Made by a program: the position numbers and the translations under genes. From contig QFNC01000015.1 in NCBI GenBank assembly GCA_003240695.1, positions 1 through 59,664 on the forward strand: a stretch of DNA of 59,664 bases, written 5' to 3'. Under the pieces are notes generated by a model that worked only from the letters and a program-made list of their open reading frames with translations, had not been told where the DNA came from and made no database searches. Every line of letters begins with the position of its first letter. Position 1 is the stretch's first letter. This stretch comes from Pseudoxanthomonas suwonensis. GTDB taxonomy: Bacteria; Pseudomonadota; Gammaproteobacteria; Xanthomonadales; Xanthomonadaceae. Below, piece by piece: positions 42,969-51,941 of the stretch.

Positions 42969-44939
42969 TTACATCGACGCGATCGGCCGCTGCGCCACGC
43001 GCAGCACCTTGGGCGTGACGAAGATCAGCAGCTCGGCCTTCTGCTTGCTGCGCGAGCGGTGCTTGAACAGGTTGCCGACGATCGGGATGTCGCCCAGGAA
43101 CGGCACCTTGCTCAGGTCGTTCTGGGTCTTGAACTCGTACACCCCGCCGACCACCACGGTCTGGCCATCCTCCACCAGCACGGCGGTGTTGACCTCGCGC
43201 TTGTTGATGGACGGCACCTGACCGGCACCGGTATTGATCATGCCCTTCAGCTCGTCCTTCTTCACGTTCATGCTGAGGAACACGCGACCGTCATTGGTGA
43301 TGGTCGGGGTGACCTTCAGTTCCAGCACGATTTCCTTGAACTGCACCTGCGGCACGGCCACGCCCCCGGTACCGGCACCGGTCACGGTGAGGTAACCGAT
43401 TTCGTCGCCCTGCTTGATCACCGCTTCCTTCTGGTTGCTGGTGACGATGCGCGGGTTGGAGATCACCTCGCCGCGGCCTTCGGTCTGCATGGCCGACAGC
43501 TCGACATCAAGGGCATAACCGGCATTGAGGATGGACAGCGCGAACGATCCTGCTCCGGCAGCGGCAGGCATGCTCACGTTCAGTGCGCGGGACAGTTCCC
43601 ACTTGCCGTCGTTGCCTTCGTCGTTGCGGCCATTGTACGAATTCAGGCTTCCGGTGTTGGCGTCGATGTTTCCGCCGAACGCCACGTCGCCGGCACTGTT
43701 CACGCCACCGATGCCGAACTTGGCACCCAGATCGCGGGCGAAGGTTTCATTGGCGATGACGATGCGCGACTCGATCACCACCTGGTCGACCGGCTTGTCC
43801 AGCAGCATCACCAGCGCTTCCACCGCCTGCACGCGCGCGGGGATGTCGATCACCAGCAGGGTATTGGTACGGCGATCGAAGCTGATGCTGCCACGCGGCG
43901 ACAGGAAACCGCGGCTGCCACCGCCTTGTCCGCCACCGCCGCTGCCGGTCTTGCTTTCCTCGGTCAGCAGCTTGGCGATGTCCTCGGCAATCGCGTAGTT
44001 GATCGGGATGTGGCGGGTGATCATCTCGGCGCTGTTGGCCAGGTCTTCACGCGCCTTCTCCTTGGCCAGTTCGGCCTCGGCGATTTCCTTCTGTGGCGCG
44101 ACCCAGATCACGTTGCCGCTGCGGCGCTTGTCCAGGCCCTTGGCCAGCAGCACGATGTCCAGCGCCTGATCCCACGGCACGCTGTCCAGACGCAGGGTCA
44201 CCGTGCCCGTCACCGAGTCGGAGGCCACGATGTTCAGACCGGCTTCCTCGGCAATCAGCGACAGCACCATCTTCACGTCGGAATCGACGAAGGAGAAGGT
44301 GAGCGGCTTGCCGGTGTAGCGCGGCGTGGTGTCCGCCGGCGCTTCGCCCACCGACCGTGCCCCGGAAATGCCCACCACCGGGTTGGCAGCGGCGCCCACG
44401 GCCCGACCGCCCGTGGCAGCGGCCGCGCGCGGCACCACTTCCACCACGTATTCGCGGCCGGTCTGGTAGGCGAGCGTCTCGAACGGGCCGGTGGCATCCA
44501 GCACGATGCGGGCGCCCGAGTTGCCGCTGGAGGCGCTGAGTTTCTGTACCGGCGTGGCGAAATCGCCCAGGTTGCGCGCACGCTGCAGTTCTGCCGGAAC
44601 CTGCGCATTGCCGATATCCACCACGACCGAAGAGCCCTGCGTGCGCAGGTCGGGAATGGCGCCATCTCCCGAGAAGCGCACGATCAGACGACCGGCCCCA
44701 CCCTCGCCGCGCTTGAAGTCGATTCCCGACACCTGGACCGCACCGGGCGAGACCTTGGCCGGGTCCACGGTCGGAGCTGCGGTTCCCGGCACGCTGACCG
44801 CCGTGGCGCTCTTGGCGGGCTCGGCGGCACCCACCGCTCCGAGGGCGGCATACAGGCCGGCAGACAGGCCGATCACGATCGCACGCTTGTTCAGGGTGCC
44901 CCGTGCATTGGTGTGACGCGATGCATTCTTAACGGTCAT
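42969..44939 (-). CDS. pilQ: Type IV pilus secretin PilQ
   Basis: A 656-residue outer-membrane secretin, the pore through which the pilus leaves the cell. There is a signal peptide (VIGLSAGLYAALGAVGAA), two AMIN domains (about 75-185; VQVSGIDFKRGEGGAGRLIV), an STN/N0 domain near 225-260 (FSFVDSD, SLIAEEAG), N1 (IPINYAIAEDIAKLL), and the secretin core with VPFLGDIPIVGNLF and ELLIFVTPKVL. The Gly-rich insert (GSGGGGQGGGSRG) near 340 is a flexible loop. The start MTVKNAS follows GGGGGA. Last gene of pilMNOPQ, 17 bases after pilP. Confidence 0.96.
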   Translation of the reverse strand: MTVKNASRHTNARGTLNKRAIVIGLSAGLYAALGAVGAAEPAKSATAVSVPGTAAPTVDPAKVSPGAVQVSGIDFKRGEGGAGRLIVRFSGDGAIPDLRTQGSSVVVDIGNAQVPAELQRARNLGDFATPVQKLSASSGNSGARIVLDATGPFETLAYQTGREYVVEVVPRAAAATGGRAVGAAANPVVGISGARSVGEAPADTTPRYTGKPLTFSFVDSDVKMVLSLIAEEAGLNIVASDSVTGTVTLRLDSVPWDQALDIVLLAKGLDKRRSGNVIWVAPQKEIAEAELAKEKAREDLANSAEMITRHIPINYAIAEDIAKLLTEESKTGSGGGGQGGGSRGFLSPRGSISFDRRTNTLLVIDIPARVQAVEALVMLLDKPVDQVVIESRIVIANETFARDLGAKFGIGGVNSAGDVAFGGNIDANTGSLNSYNGRNDEGNDGKWELSRALNVSMPAAAGAGSFALSILNAGYALDVELSAMQTEGRGEVISNPRIVTSNQKEAVIKQGDEIGYLTVTGAGTGGVAVPQVQFKEIVLELKVTPTITNDGRVFLSMNVKKDELKGMINTGAGQVPSINKREVNTAVLVEDGQTVVVGGVYEFKTQNDLSKVPFLGDIPIVGNLFKHRSRSKQKAELLIFVTPKVLRVAQRPIASM

Positions 44940-44956
44940 GATACTTCCCCCAATCA

Positions 44957-45505
44957 TTATTTCTTGGCTTCTTCAACGGTGATGGCGGCTTCTCGCTCTT
45001 CCCAGCCACCGGCACCGTCAGGTACCAGTTCAACCAGTTCGATGCGGGTTTCGGTGATGGACGTGATGCGCCCATTGTTCTGTCCCAAATAACTCCCCAC
45101 GCCGACCTGATGCGATTTCTTGTCGGGGGATTGCAGCAACCCGCGGATCGCTCCGCCGCCGGCCCGGATACTGCCGAGCATGCGCAGCGAATCGAGCGGG
45201 AACTCCTCGAGTGCCTGACGACGGCGGCCCGGATCGGGACGCAGGCCAGGACCCAGCGGACCCTGGAACGCGCTGCTGAACGGATCGCGCAGGTCCTGGG
45301 CGTTGTACACGAATGTCTCGAACTGCTGCATCGGCGGCAGCGGCTCCAGCGGCGGCGGTGGCTTGCCCTTGACCTCGGCCACCCAGTTTTCCAGGTTGGA
45401 CGGGTCGTTCGGACTGCTGGTGACGCTGCGCGAACAGGCACTGGCCAGCAGGCACAGTCCGAGCACCGCCATCGCTTTCAAGGCGGGTTTGCCGAAACGG
45501 TTCAT
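44957..45505 (-). CDS. pilP: Type IV pilus lipoprotein PilP
   Basis: A 182-residue inner-membrane lipoprotein (lipobox LLASAC, Cys24) that links the PilN/PilO subcomplex to PilQ. A Pro-rich linker (KPPPPLEPLPPMQQF) precedes the conserved FVYNAQDLRDPF and the beta-domain (LRMLGSIRAGGGAIRGLL; GVGSYLGQNNGRI). The gene overlaps pilO by ATGA. Length is typical. Confidence 0.95.
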   Translation of the reverse strand: MNRFGKPALKAMAVLGLCLLASACSRSVTSSPNDPSNLENWVAEVKGKPPPPLEPLPPMQQFETFVYNAQDLRDPFSSAFQGPLGPGLRPDPGRRRQALEEFPLDSLRMLGSIRAGGGAIRGLLQSPDKKSHQVGVGSYLGQNNGRITSITETRIELVELVPDGAGGWEEREAAITVEEAKK

Positions 45506-46170
45506 GGCTGCCCTCCGGTTTGATTGGCTGCGGCCTGCGCGGCTGCGATTTCGGCCTGTTCATCCTCGTCCAGATAGCGGTAGGTCTTGACCGTGCCGGC
45601 CAGTTCCAGCGGCTGGTTCGGCGCGATCATGCCGCCTTCCTTTTCCGGCTTCAGGGCGATGTCGTGCATGGTCAGGATGACCACGCGCGGCAGGGTGGCC
45701 ACGCCGCTGACGAAGGCGCCAAATTGGTGGTAGCTGCCGCTCATGCGCAACTCGATCGGCTTTTCGGCGTAGAACTCCTTCGGCGTTTCCGTGCCGGGCT
45801 GGAACAGGCGCACCGCCAGGCCGGTCGACAACGCCGTGGTGGAGATGTCGTTGATCAGCTTGGGCATTTCGGTACGGCTGGGCAGCTGGCGCAGCATCTG
45901 CTTGAGCTGCTCTTCCATCTCGGCCAGCTGCTGCTTCAGCGGTTCGAGGTTGGCGGCGCGGCCCTGCTTGTCCTCGAAGTCCTTGCGCAGGGTCTCCTCC
46001 TGCTGCTCCAGGGCCTGCAGCTCGGTGCGCTTGTCGCTCACGAACAGCCACCAGGCAAGCCCGATGATGATCAGCATCAGCAGGATGCAGGCACCGATCT
46101 TGTAGCCGCGCGGCCAGACGCCGGCGTTGTTGAAGTCCAGCTCGCGCAGGGACATTTTGCGTGAACTCAC
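45502..46170 (-). CDS. pilO: Type IV pilus inner-membrane protein PilO
   Basis: A 222-residue bitopic protein: short cytoplasmic N-terminus, one helix (IGACILLMLIIIGLAWWLF), a long coiled coil (about 48-100; ALEQQEETLRKDFEDK) and a ferredoxin-like periplasmic domain (LAVRLFQPGTETPKEFYAE, LPRVVILTMHDIAL). It forms a heterodimer with PilN. Translationally coupled to both neighbours through ATGA overlaps. Confidence 0.95.
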   Translation of the reverse strand: MSSRKMSLRELDFNNAGVWPRGYKIGACILLMLIIIGLAWWLFVSDKRTELQALEQQEETLRKDFEDKQGRAANLEPLKQQLAEMEEQLKQMLRQLPSRTEMPKLINDISTTALSTGLAVRLFQPGTETPKEFYAEKPIELRMSGSYHQFGAFVSGVATLPRVVILTMHDIALKPEKEGGMIAPNQPLELAGTVKTYRYLDEDEQAEIAAAQAAANQTGGQP

Positions 46171-46898
46171 GGCGTGCTACCTCCGCTGGTGGTCGGTGCC
46201 GCGGCCGGAGCGGCGGCAGGCTGGGCGGGGGCGGTGCCGGCGGGCGCAGGCGCCGCTGCCGGCGTGGTACCCGTTGCGGCAGGATCGGTACCGGGTACAG
46301 GTTCGGCCGGTGCATCCGGCACGCCATCGCCATCGGTGTCACGCACCTTGTTGGGATTGCCGGTGACCACCGACAGTTCGAACGCGAACGACAGGTTCGG
46401 ATCGGCCGGCTCAGGAATGGCCTGGATCTTGGCCAGATCCGGACTGCGCATCCAGCCGGAACTTTCCAGGTTGCTCAGATAGGTACTGACCCGGGTGTTG
46501 GACTGGGCGATGCCGGCCAGCGACAGCTGGTCGCCGCTCTGCTTGATCGAGGTCAGCACCACGCCGTCGGGAATGGTGCGCACCAGCGAATCGAACAGGT
46601 GCACCATCTGCGAACGGTCGGACTGCAGTTCCTCGATGATCTGCTTGCGCGACAGCAGCCGCGCCTTCTGCTCGTCGAGCAGCTTGATCTCTTCGATCTG
46701 CTTCTTCACCGAGTCGATCTGCGCCTGCAGGTAGGCGTTGCGCTCGTTCTGGCCGCTGATCTGGGCGTTGTAGTAGGCCACGATCAGGAACGACAGCAGC
46801 ACCGCGGCGATGGCGGAGGCACCGAGCAGGATCAGGAATTCCTTCTGCCGGTGCTTGCGGCGCTCCTCGCGCCAGGGCAACAGGTTGATGCGCACCAT
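46167..46898 (-). CDS. pilN: Type IV pilus protein PilN with an unusual C-terminal tail
   Basis: A 243-residue protein. The cytoplasmic start VRINLLPWREERRKHRQ is the PilM-binding motif; then one helix (ASAIAAVLLSFLIVAYY), a coiled coil (46-85) and the periplasmic ferredoxin-like domain to about 185. The last 60 residues are unlike a standard PilN: a thrombospondin type 3-like DTDGDGVPDAP followed by an Ala/Pro/Thr-rich tail. The start shares a base with the pilM stop (TGATG). Confidence 0.95.
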   Translation of the reverse strand: MVRINLLPWREERRKHRQKEFLILLGASAIAAVLLSFLIVAYYNAQISGQNERNAYLQAQIDSVKKQIEEIKLLDEQKARLLSRKQIIEELQSDRSQMVHLFDSLVRTIPDGVVLTSIKQSGDQLSLAGIAQSNTRVSTYLSNLESSGWMRSPDLAKIQAIPEPADPNLSFAFELSVVTGNPNKVRDTDGDGVPDAPAEPVPGTDPAATGTTPAAAPAPAGTAPAQPAAAPAAAPTTSGGSTP

Positions 46899-47956
46899 CA
46901 GTCGAAACTCCTCATGGCCAGTCCGCAGGCGATCATCAGGGCCGGGGCATCCTGCGCCAGCGAGTGGGCGGACACGCGGGACCCCAGCGTCATCTGCGCC
47001 AGCGGGTTGGCCACCACCGTCGGCACGCCGATCTGCTCTTCCACCATCTCCGGCACGCCGGGGATGGAGGCGCAGCCGCCGGCCAGCACGATGTGGTCGA
47101 CGCGGTTGAATTCGCTGCCGGCATAGAAGAACTGCAACAGGCGGCTGATCTGCTGCACCAGCGCCTCCTTGAACGGCTCCAGCACTTCCTCGCCATAGCT
47201 TTCCGGCAAGCCGCCTTGGCGCTTGGCCTGCCCGGCTTCCTCGTAGCTGAGACCGTAGCGACGCATCACCTCGTCGGTGAGCTGCTTGCCGCCGAAGCTC
47301 TGCTCGCGGCTGTACAGGCTGCGGCCGTGGCGCAGGATGTTGAGCGTGGTCATGGTGGCGCCGACGTCCACCAGGGCCACCAGGCCGTCACGCGGCATGT
47401 TCAGGCTGCCGCTGATCAGCGAGAAGGCGTTTTCGATGGCGAAGGCTTCCACGTCCATCACCCGGGCGGTCAGGCCGCCCAGCTCCAGCGCCGACACGCG
47501 CAGCTCCACGTTCTCGGTGCGCGAGGCGGCCAGCAGCACCTGGCGCATTTCCGGGTTGCCGGGCATCGGGCCCAGCACCTCGAAGTCGACATTCACTTCA
47601 TCGATCGGGTACGGGATGTAGTTCGCCGCTTCCAGTTCGATCTGCGCTTCCATCTCGTCCTCGTCCAGGTCGGCGGGCATCGGGATGGTGCGCGTGATCA
47701 CCGCCGAACCGGCCACCGCGGCCGCGCCGTGCTTGGCCTTGCTGCCGGAACGGGCCATGGCGCGGCGAATGGCATCGCCCACCGCCTCGGCTTCGACGAT
47801 GTTCTTCTCCACCACCGCGTTGGGCGGCAGCGGCTCGACCGCATAGTGTTCGACCCGGTAGCGGTCGCCACTGCGCGACAGCTGCAGCACCTTCACCGCA
47901 GTCGAGCTGATGTCGACGCCGACCAGCGGCGGCTGGCTTTTTGTCATCAATCCCAC
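46898..47956 (-). CDS. pilM: Type IV pilus assembly ATPase-like protein PilM
   Basis: A 352-residue actin-like cytoplasmic protein that binds the PilN tail. Motifs: LVGVDISSTAVKVLQLSR, EPLPPNAVVEKNI, ANYIPYPIDEVNVDF and LAGGCASIPGVPEMV. I prefer the GTG at 47954-47956 (VGLMTKSQ): GGGGAG lies six bases before it, and the MGLxxKSQ-type start fits relatives; the ATG three codons later (47947) has no ribosome site of its own. First gene of the pil operon, divergent from mrcA. Confidence 0.95.
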   Translation of the reverse strand: MGLMTKSQPPLVGVDISSTAVKVLQLSRSGDRYRVEHYAVEPLPPNAVVEKNIVEAEAVGDAIRRAMARSGSKAKHGAAAVAGSAVITRTIPMPADLDEDEMEAQIELEAANYIPYPIDEVNVDFEVLGPMPGNPEMRQVLLAASRTENVELRVSALELGGLTARVMDVEAFAIENAFSLISGSLNMPRDGLVALVDVGATMTTLNILRHGRSLYSREQSFGGKQLTDEVMRRYGLSYEEAGQAKRQGGLPESYGEEVLEPFKEALVQQISRLLQFFYAGSEFNRVDHIVLAGGCASIPGVPEMVEEQIGVPTVVANPLAQMTLGSRVSAHSLAQDAPALMIACGLAMRSFD

Positions 47957-48007
47957 GTTGTCTCCCCATGTCACGTGTGCGGGTGCGCACGGCGTGCCCC
48001 GGTGCAT

Positions 48008-48036
48008 TTGATAACGGACTTTTCACGCGATGGCAA
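48008..48036 (-). promoter_or_regulatory. Predicted promoter of pilMNOPQ
   Basis: On the minus strand TTGCCA (48031-48036) and TATCAA (48008-48013) are 17 bases apart, about 50 bases before the pilM GTG. The arrangement is that of a sigma-70 promoter. On the plus strand a TATACT (48145-48150), 38 bases before the mrcA ATG, may be the -10 of the divergent gene; its -35 is weak. Confidence 0.5.
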
Positions 48037-48187
48037 TCCCCCGCCATGCGCAGACGGGCATCAGTCACAGTTTTCGAGCGCGACCGGGTGGCCGACTTGC
48101 GCTGGTTATCCGGCGCGAACCCGATCGCCCGCGGCCGCCTCCCCTATACTGGACGGGCCCGATCATCCTCTTCCGGAACCGCCTGCA

Positions 48188-50764
48188 ATGTCCCTTTTCC
48201 GCCGCCTGTTGCGCTGGACGCTGATCCTGCTGGTCATCGGCGGCGTGGCCGCGCTGGCCGTCGGCGGGATGTTGTACTACAGCATCGCCTCCAAGCTGCC
48301 CGATGTGCAGTCGCTGCGCAGCGTGGAGCTGCAGGAGCCGATGTACGTGTACGCGAAGGATGGCCGGCTGATGGGCCTGTTCGGCGAAATGCGCCGCTAC
48401 CCGGTGGAGATCGCCAAGGTCCCCGAGCCGGTCAAGCAGGCCTTCATCGCCATCGAGGACAGCCGCTTCTACGAGCACCACGGGGTGGACTACAAGGGCG
48501 TGGCGCGGGCGATCTGGCTGCTGGCCACCACCGACGACAAGCGGGTGCCGGGCGGCTCCACCATCACCCAGCAGGTGGCGCGGCAGTTCTTCCTGAGTTC
48601 CGAATACAGCTACAGGCGCAAGCTGGCGGAGATGCTGCTGGCGATGCGCATGGAACGGGAGCTGTCCAAGGACGAGATCCTGGAGCTGTACCTGAACAAG
48701 AGTTTCTTCGGCAACCGGGCCTACGGGGTGGGCGCGGCGGCGGAGTTCTACTACGGCAAGACCTTGGACCAGCTGACCCTGGACGAGGCCGCCAGCCTGG
48801 CGTCCATCCCCAAGTTCCCCTCCAGCGGCAACCCGATCACCAACCCGGAACGGGCCAAGATCCGCCGCGACTACGTGCTGCAGCGGATGCGGGAGCTCAA
48901 TCACATCGATGCCGCCACCGAAGTGGCTGCACAGGCGGTGCCGATGCATGCTTCGCCGCACGAGCGCTCGATCGAGGTGTATGCGCCGTACGTGGCGGAA
49001 ATGGTGCGCCAGGAGATGGAGGCCCGCTATGGCAGCGACGTGCTGACCAAGGGCTACCACGTCACCACCACCATCGATCCGGAACTGCAGACCGCAGCCG
49101 ATGCCGCCGTGCGCGACGGCCTGCTGCTGTACGACCACCGCCATGGCTGGCGCAGCGGGCGCGAGCAGACCTTCGAGCTGGCGCCGACCGATGATGCCGC
49201 CAAGGTGGCCGAACGCCTGCGCGACATCCCGCCGCAGGGCGGCCTGCTGCCGGCGATCGTGCTGGCCACGGCCAAGGGCGAAGCCACGGTGGTGCTGGCC
49301 GGCGGGCAGCAGATCACCTTGAACGCCGAATCCAGCCGCTGGACCGGCCGCACGCCGGGCGCCCTGCTCAAGCGTGGCGATCTGATCCGGCTGCGCCGCA
49401 TCGAAACGGCCAAGAAACCGGCCCAGGCTGCGCCTGCAGCTACCGCCACGGCTGCAACCACCACCGCGCCGGCCACTCCGCCTGCCGAAGTGACGGTGAG
49501 TTATCGCCTGGAACAACTGCCGCGGGCGCAATCGGCGCTGGTGTCGCTGGATTCGGACACCGGTGCGCTGCGAGCCCTGGTCGGCGGGCTGAGCTTCGCC
49601 GGCAACAAATTCAACCGTGCCACCCAGGCCCGGCGCCAGCCCGGTTCCAGCTTCAAGCCGTTCGTGTACGCGGCGGCGTTCGAGCGCGGCTTCAACCCGG
49701 CTTCGATCGTGCTGGACGCGCCGGTGGTGTTCAAGGATCGCCGTGGCCGCACTTGGCGCCCGCAGAACGACGGCGGCGGCTTTTCCGGGCCGATGCGCAT
49801 CCGCGAAGCGCTGGTGCGCTCGAAGAATCTGGTGTCGGTGCGCCTGCTGGATGCCATCGGCGTGGACTATGCGCGTCGCTACATCAGCCATTTCGGTCTG
49901 GACGAAGCCCTGCTGCCGCCCAATCTGTCGATGTCGCTGGGCACCGCCTCGCTGCCGCCGATGATGATCGCGCAGGGCTACACGGCGTTCTCCAACGGCG
50001 GCTTCCGCACCACGCCATGGTTCATCGAGGAGGTGCGCGACCGCGATGGCCGGGTCATCTTCGAGGAAAAGCCGCCCAGTGCCTGCCGTGGCTGCATGGT
50101 GACCGGCGCGACCGCCGGCCAGGCGATTCCGGTCAACTCCACCGTGGACGGCTTCGACTTTGGCCCGGAAGGCGACAGCACCGGTGCCGCAGCCGGCAGC
50201 ACCACCAAGCTGGTCACCAGCACGCGCACGCCAGCCGAAGGCGCCACGGCGACCACTGCCGGGGGCACGATCGCGCCGCGGGCCATCGACCCGCGCGTGG
50301 CCTACCAGCTGGTGTCGATGATGCGCGACGTGGTGCTGCGCGGCACCGCCACCGCAGCCAAGGTGCTCGACCGCGAGGACGTGGGCGGCAAGACCGGCTC
50401 CACCAACGATTACCGCGACGCCTGGTTCGCCGGCTTCGGCGGGCCGTACACCACGGTGGTCTGGGTGGGTCGCGACGACTTCAAGTCGCTGGGCCGCGGC
50501 GAGTACGGCGGCCGTGCCGCGCTGCCGATCTGGATCGACTACATGCGCGTGGCGCTGAAGGACAAGCCGATTGCCGCCAACGACCCGCCCGAGGGCATGG
50601 TGAAGGTGTCGGTGACCGGCAACGGCCGCATCGCACCGGCGCCGGAAAAGGGCGGCGGGCTGACCGAATGGGTGAAGATCGAGGATCTGGAGCGCATGGA
50701 AAGTTATGTGGACTACGGTGACAGCGATGCCGCGCCGGCCGAGGAAACCTTCGACATCTTCTGA
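48188..50764 (+). CDS. mrcA: Penicillin-binding protein 1A (bifunctional)
   Basis: An 858-residue class A PBP that polymerises and cross-links peptidoglycan. One N-terminal helix (TLILLVIGGVAALAVGGMLY), a GT51 glycosyltransferase with catalytic Glu90 (AIEDSRFYEHHGVD) and RKLAEMLLAMRMERELSK, an OB-like domain with an Ala/Thr/Pro-rich insertion near 415-435, and the transpeptidase: S487-S-F-K490, the SKN triad in VRSKNLVS and K735-T-G-S. A Gly/Thr-rich insertion near 660-690 precedes the KTG motif. It is divergent from pilM, a classic order in gammaproteobacteria. Confidence 0.96.
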   Translation: MSLFRRLLRWTLILLVIGGVAALAVGGMLYYSIASKLPDVQSLRSVELQEPMYVYAKDGRLMGLFGEMRRYPVEIAKVPEPVKQAFIAIEDSRFYEHHGVDYKGVARAIWLLATTDDKRVPGGSTITQQVARQFFLSSEYSYRRKLAEMLLAMRMERELSKDEILELYLNKSFFGNRAYGVGAAAEFYYGKTLDQLTLDEAASLASIPKFPSSGNPITNPERAKIRRDYVLQRMRELNHIDAATEVAAQAVPMHASPHERSIEVYAPYVAEMVRQEMEARYGSDVLTKGYHVTTTIDPELQTAADAAVRDGLLLYDHRHGWRSGREQTFELAPTDDAAKVAERLRDIPPQGGLLPAIVLATAKGEATVVLAGGQQITLNAESSRWTGRTPGALLKRGDLIRLRRIETAKKPAQAAPAATATAATTTAPATPPAEVTVSYRLEQLPRAQSALVSLDSDTGALRALVGGLSFAGNKFNRATQARRQPGSSFKPFVYAAAFERGFNPASIVLDAPVVFKDRRGRTWRPQNDGGGFSGPMRIREALVRSKNLVSVRLLDAIGVDYARRYISHFGLDEALLPPNLSMSLGTASLPPMMIAQGYTAFSNGGFRTTPWFIEEVRDRDGRVIFEEKPPSACRGCMVTGATAGQAIPVNSTVDGFDFGPEGDSTGAAAGSTTKLVTSTRTPAEGATATTAGGTIAPRAIDPRVAYQLVSMMRDVVLRGTATAAKVLDREDVGGKTGSTNDYRDAWFAGFGGPYTTVVWVGRDDFKSLGRGEYGGRAALPIWIDYMRVALKDKPIAANDPPEGMVKVSVTGNGRIAPAPEKGGGLTEWVKIEDLERMESYVDYGDSDAAPAEETFDIF

Positions 50765-50796
50765 TCGCGCATGACGGCGGGTTGAACGGCGCAGGT

Positions 50797-50822
50797 GGCA
50801 TGACCGGCGCTGTCATGCCTTT
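50797..50822 (+). terminator. Terminator of mrcA
   Basis: GGCATGAC (50797-50804) pairs with GTCATGCC (50812-50819) around a 7-base loop and is followed by TTTC. It lies 33 bases after the mrcA stop and before the ATG at 50875. Confidence 0.6.
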
Positions 50823-50874
50823 CACCCGCCGATCCGCTACAGTCGGGTCGGGATTCATCCGGGGGGACAGGCCG

Positions 50875-51525
50875 ATGCCGCATGCACGCCATCCACACGC
50901 GCATTTGCACGCGCAGACCCGCACCCGCGAACGCCGCCACCGGCTGGCGCACGAGGCCGCCCGGCTGATGGCCGAAAGCGGCATCCACGACTTCCACCTG
51001 GCCAAGCAGAAGGCGGCGCGGCGGCTGGGCATCGCCGACGACGCGGCATTGCCACGCAACAGCGAAATCCAGCAGGCGCTGCGTGACTACCAGCGGCTGT
51101 TCCGGGGTCAGTCGCAGCCACAGGCGCTGCAGCACCTGCGCGAGGCTGCGCTGGACGCGCTGCAGTTCTTCGCTCCGTTCCGGCCGCTGCTGGCCGGGCC
51201 GGTGGCCGACGGCACAGCCGATGCGCAGTCGCCGGTATGCCTGCATCTGCATCCCGACCAGCCGCTGGACCTGCAGGACTGGCTGCAGCGGCATGCCATC
51301 CCCGCCCGACGGGCCGTGCGTCGGCTGCGGCTGGACCGCGACCGTCATGGCGATGTGGATGCGTGGCTGTTCGATGCCGACGATGCCGCCTTCGAACTGC
51401 TGGTGCTGCCATCGCGGCTGCAGCGGCAGGCACCGTTGTCTCCGGTGGACGAAAAACCGATGCAGCGGCTGTCGGCGGGGCAGCTGCAGCGGTTGCTGGA
51501 CGACGATCAAGCCGATGCAGGGTGA
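50875..51525 (+). CDS. Conserved protein of unknown function, possibly nucleotidyltransferase-like
   Basis: A 216-residue cytoplasmic protein. Its first third (RRHRLAHEAARLMAESGIHD, then KAARRLGIADDAALPRN) is a helical block repeatedly seen in proteins of Xanthomonadaceae; the middle has LRDYQRLFRGQSQPQALQHL and a helix pair. The second half is beta-rich with HLHPDQPLDLQDW. A nucleotidyltransferase-type fold is my impression only; no catalytic Asp pair is evident. The ATG at 50875 follows GGGGGGACAGG; an upstream in-frame ATG (50782) would include the mrcA terminator. Its 3' end overlaps the convergent thioesterase gene by 19 bases. Confidence 0.6.
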   Translation: MPHARHPHAHLHAQTRTRERRHRLAHEAARLMAESGIHDFHLAKQKAARRLGIADDAALPRNSEIQQALRDYQRLFRGQSQPQALQHLREAALDALQFFAPFRPLLAGPVADGTADAQSPVCLHLHPDQPLDLQDWLQRHAIPARRAVRRLRLDRDRHGDVDAWLFDADDAAFELLVLPSRLQRQAPLSPVDEKPMQRLSAGQLQRLLDDDQADAG

Positions 51526-51941
51526 TCGCGGAGCGCATGTGGAAGACCGGGCACATCCGTCGGCCTGCCACGTGCGTCCAGCGCGATCATCACGAATCGG
51601 CCACGGGTGCAAGATTCGCGTTGGCCGCTGAGCAGGTCTTCCGCGATCAGTTCCACTTCGACTTTCATCGAACTCCGACCGACCGATGTGACGCGTGCCA
51701 CCGCTTCCACCAGTTGCCCCTGCTTGACCGGCAGCTGGAAGTCGACCTGCTCGGAACGCGCCGTCACCACGGTGAGCCGCGCATAGCGCGAGGCCGCGAT
51801 GAACGCGGCCTTGTCCATCCATGCCAGTGCCTGACCACCGAATAGCGTGCCGAGGTGGTTGGTGTGATCCGGAAACACCATTTCCAGCAAGCGCGCCTCG
51901 ACGGGCGGCGCAGAAGCCGTGGTCCGCAGCTCAGAAGGCAT
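51507..51941 (-). CDS. Acyl-CoA thioesterase, hotdog fold (YciA-type)
   Basis: A 144-residue hotdog-fold hydrolase of acyl-CoA esters. The conserved block is HTNHLGTLFGGQALAWMDK, where the Asp is the catalytic residue, followed by AAFIAASRYARLTVVT and KVEVELIAEDLLSGQ. Typical single-domain length. Its start overlaps the nrdB stop by 11 bases, so it may be expressed from the nrdAB message. The 3' end overlaps the convergent gene at 50875-51525. Confidence 0.9.
   Translation of the reverse strand: MPSELRTTASAPPVEARLLEMVFPDHTNHLGTLFGGQALAWMDKAAFIAASRYARLTVVTARSEQVDFQLPVKQGQLVEAVARVTSVGRSSMKVEVELIAEDLLSGQRESCTRGRFVMIALDARGRPTDVPGLPHALRDHPASA

Noticed and set aside
46964..48187. A 5' extension of the mrcA frame by about 408 codons.
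   Set aside because: This part is antisense to pilM; the ATG at 48188 gives a normal PBP1A N-terminus with its membrane helix.
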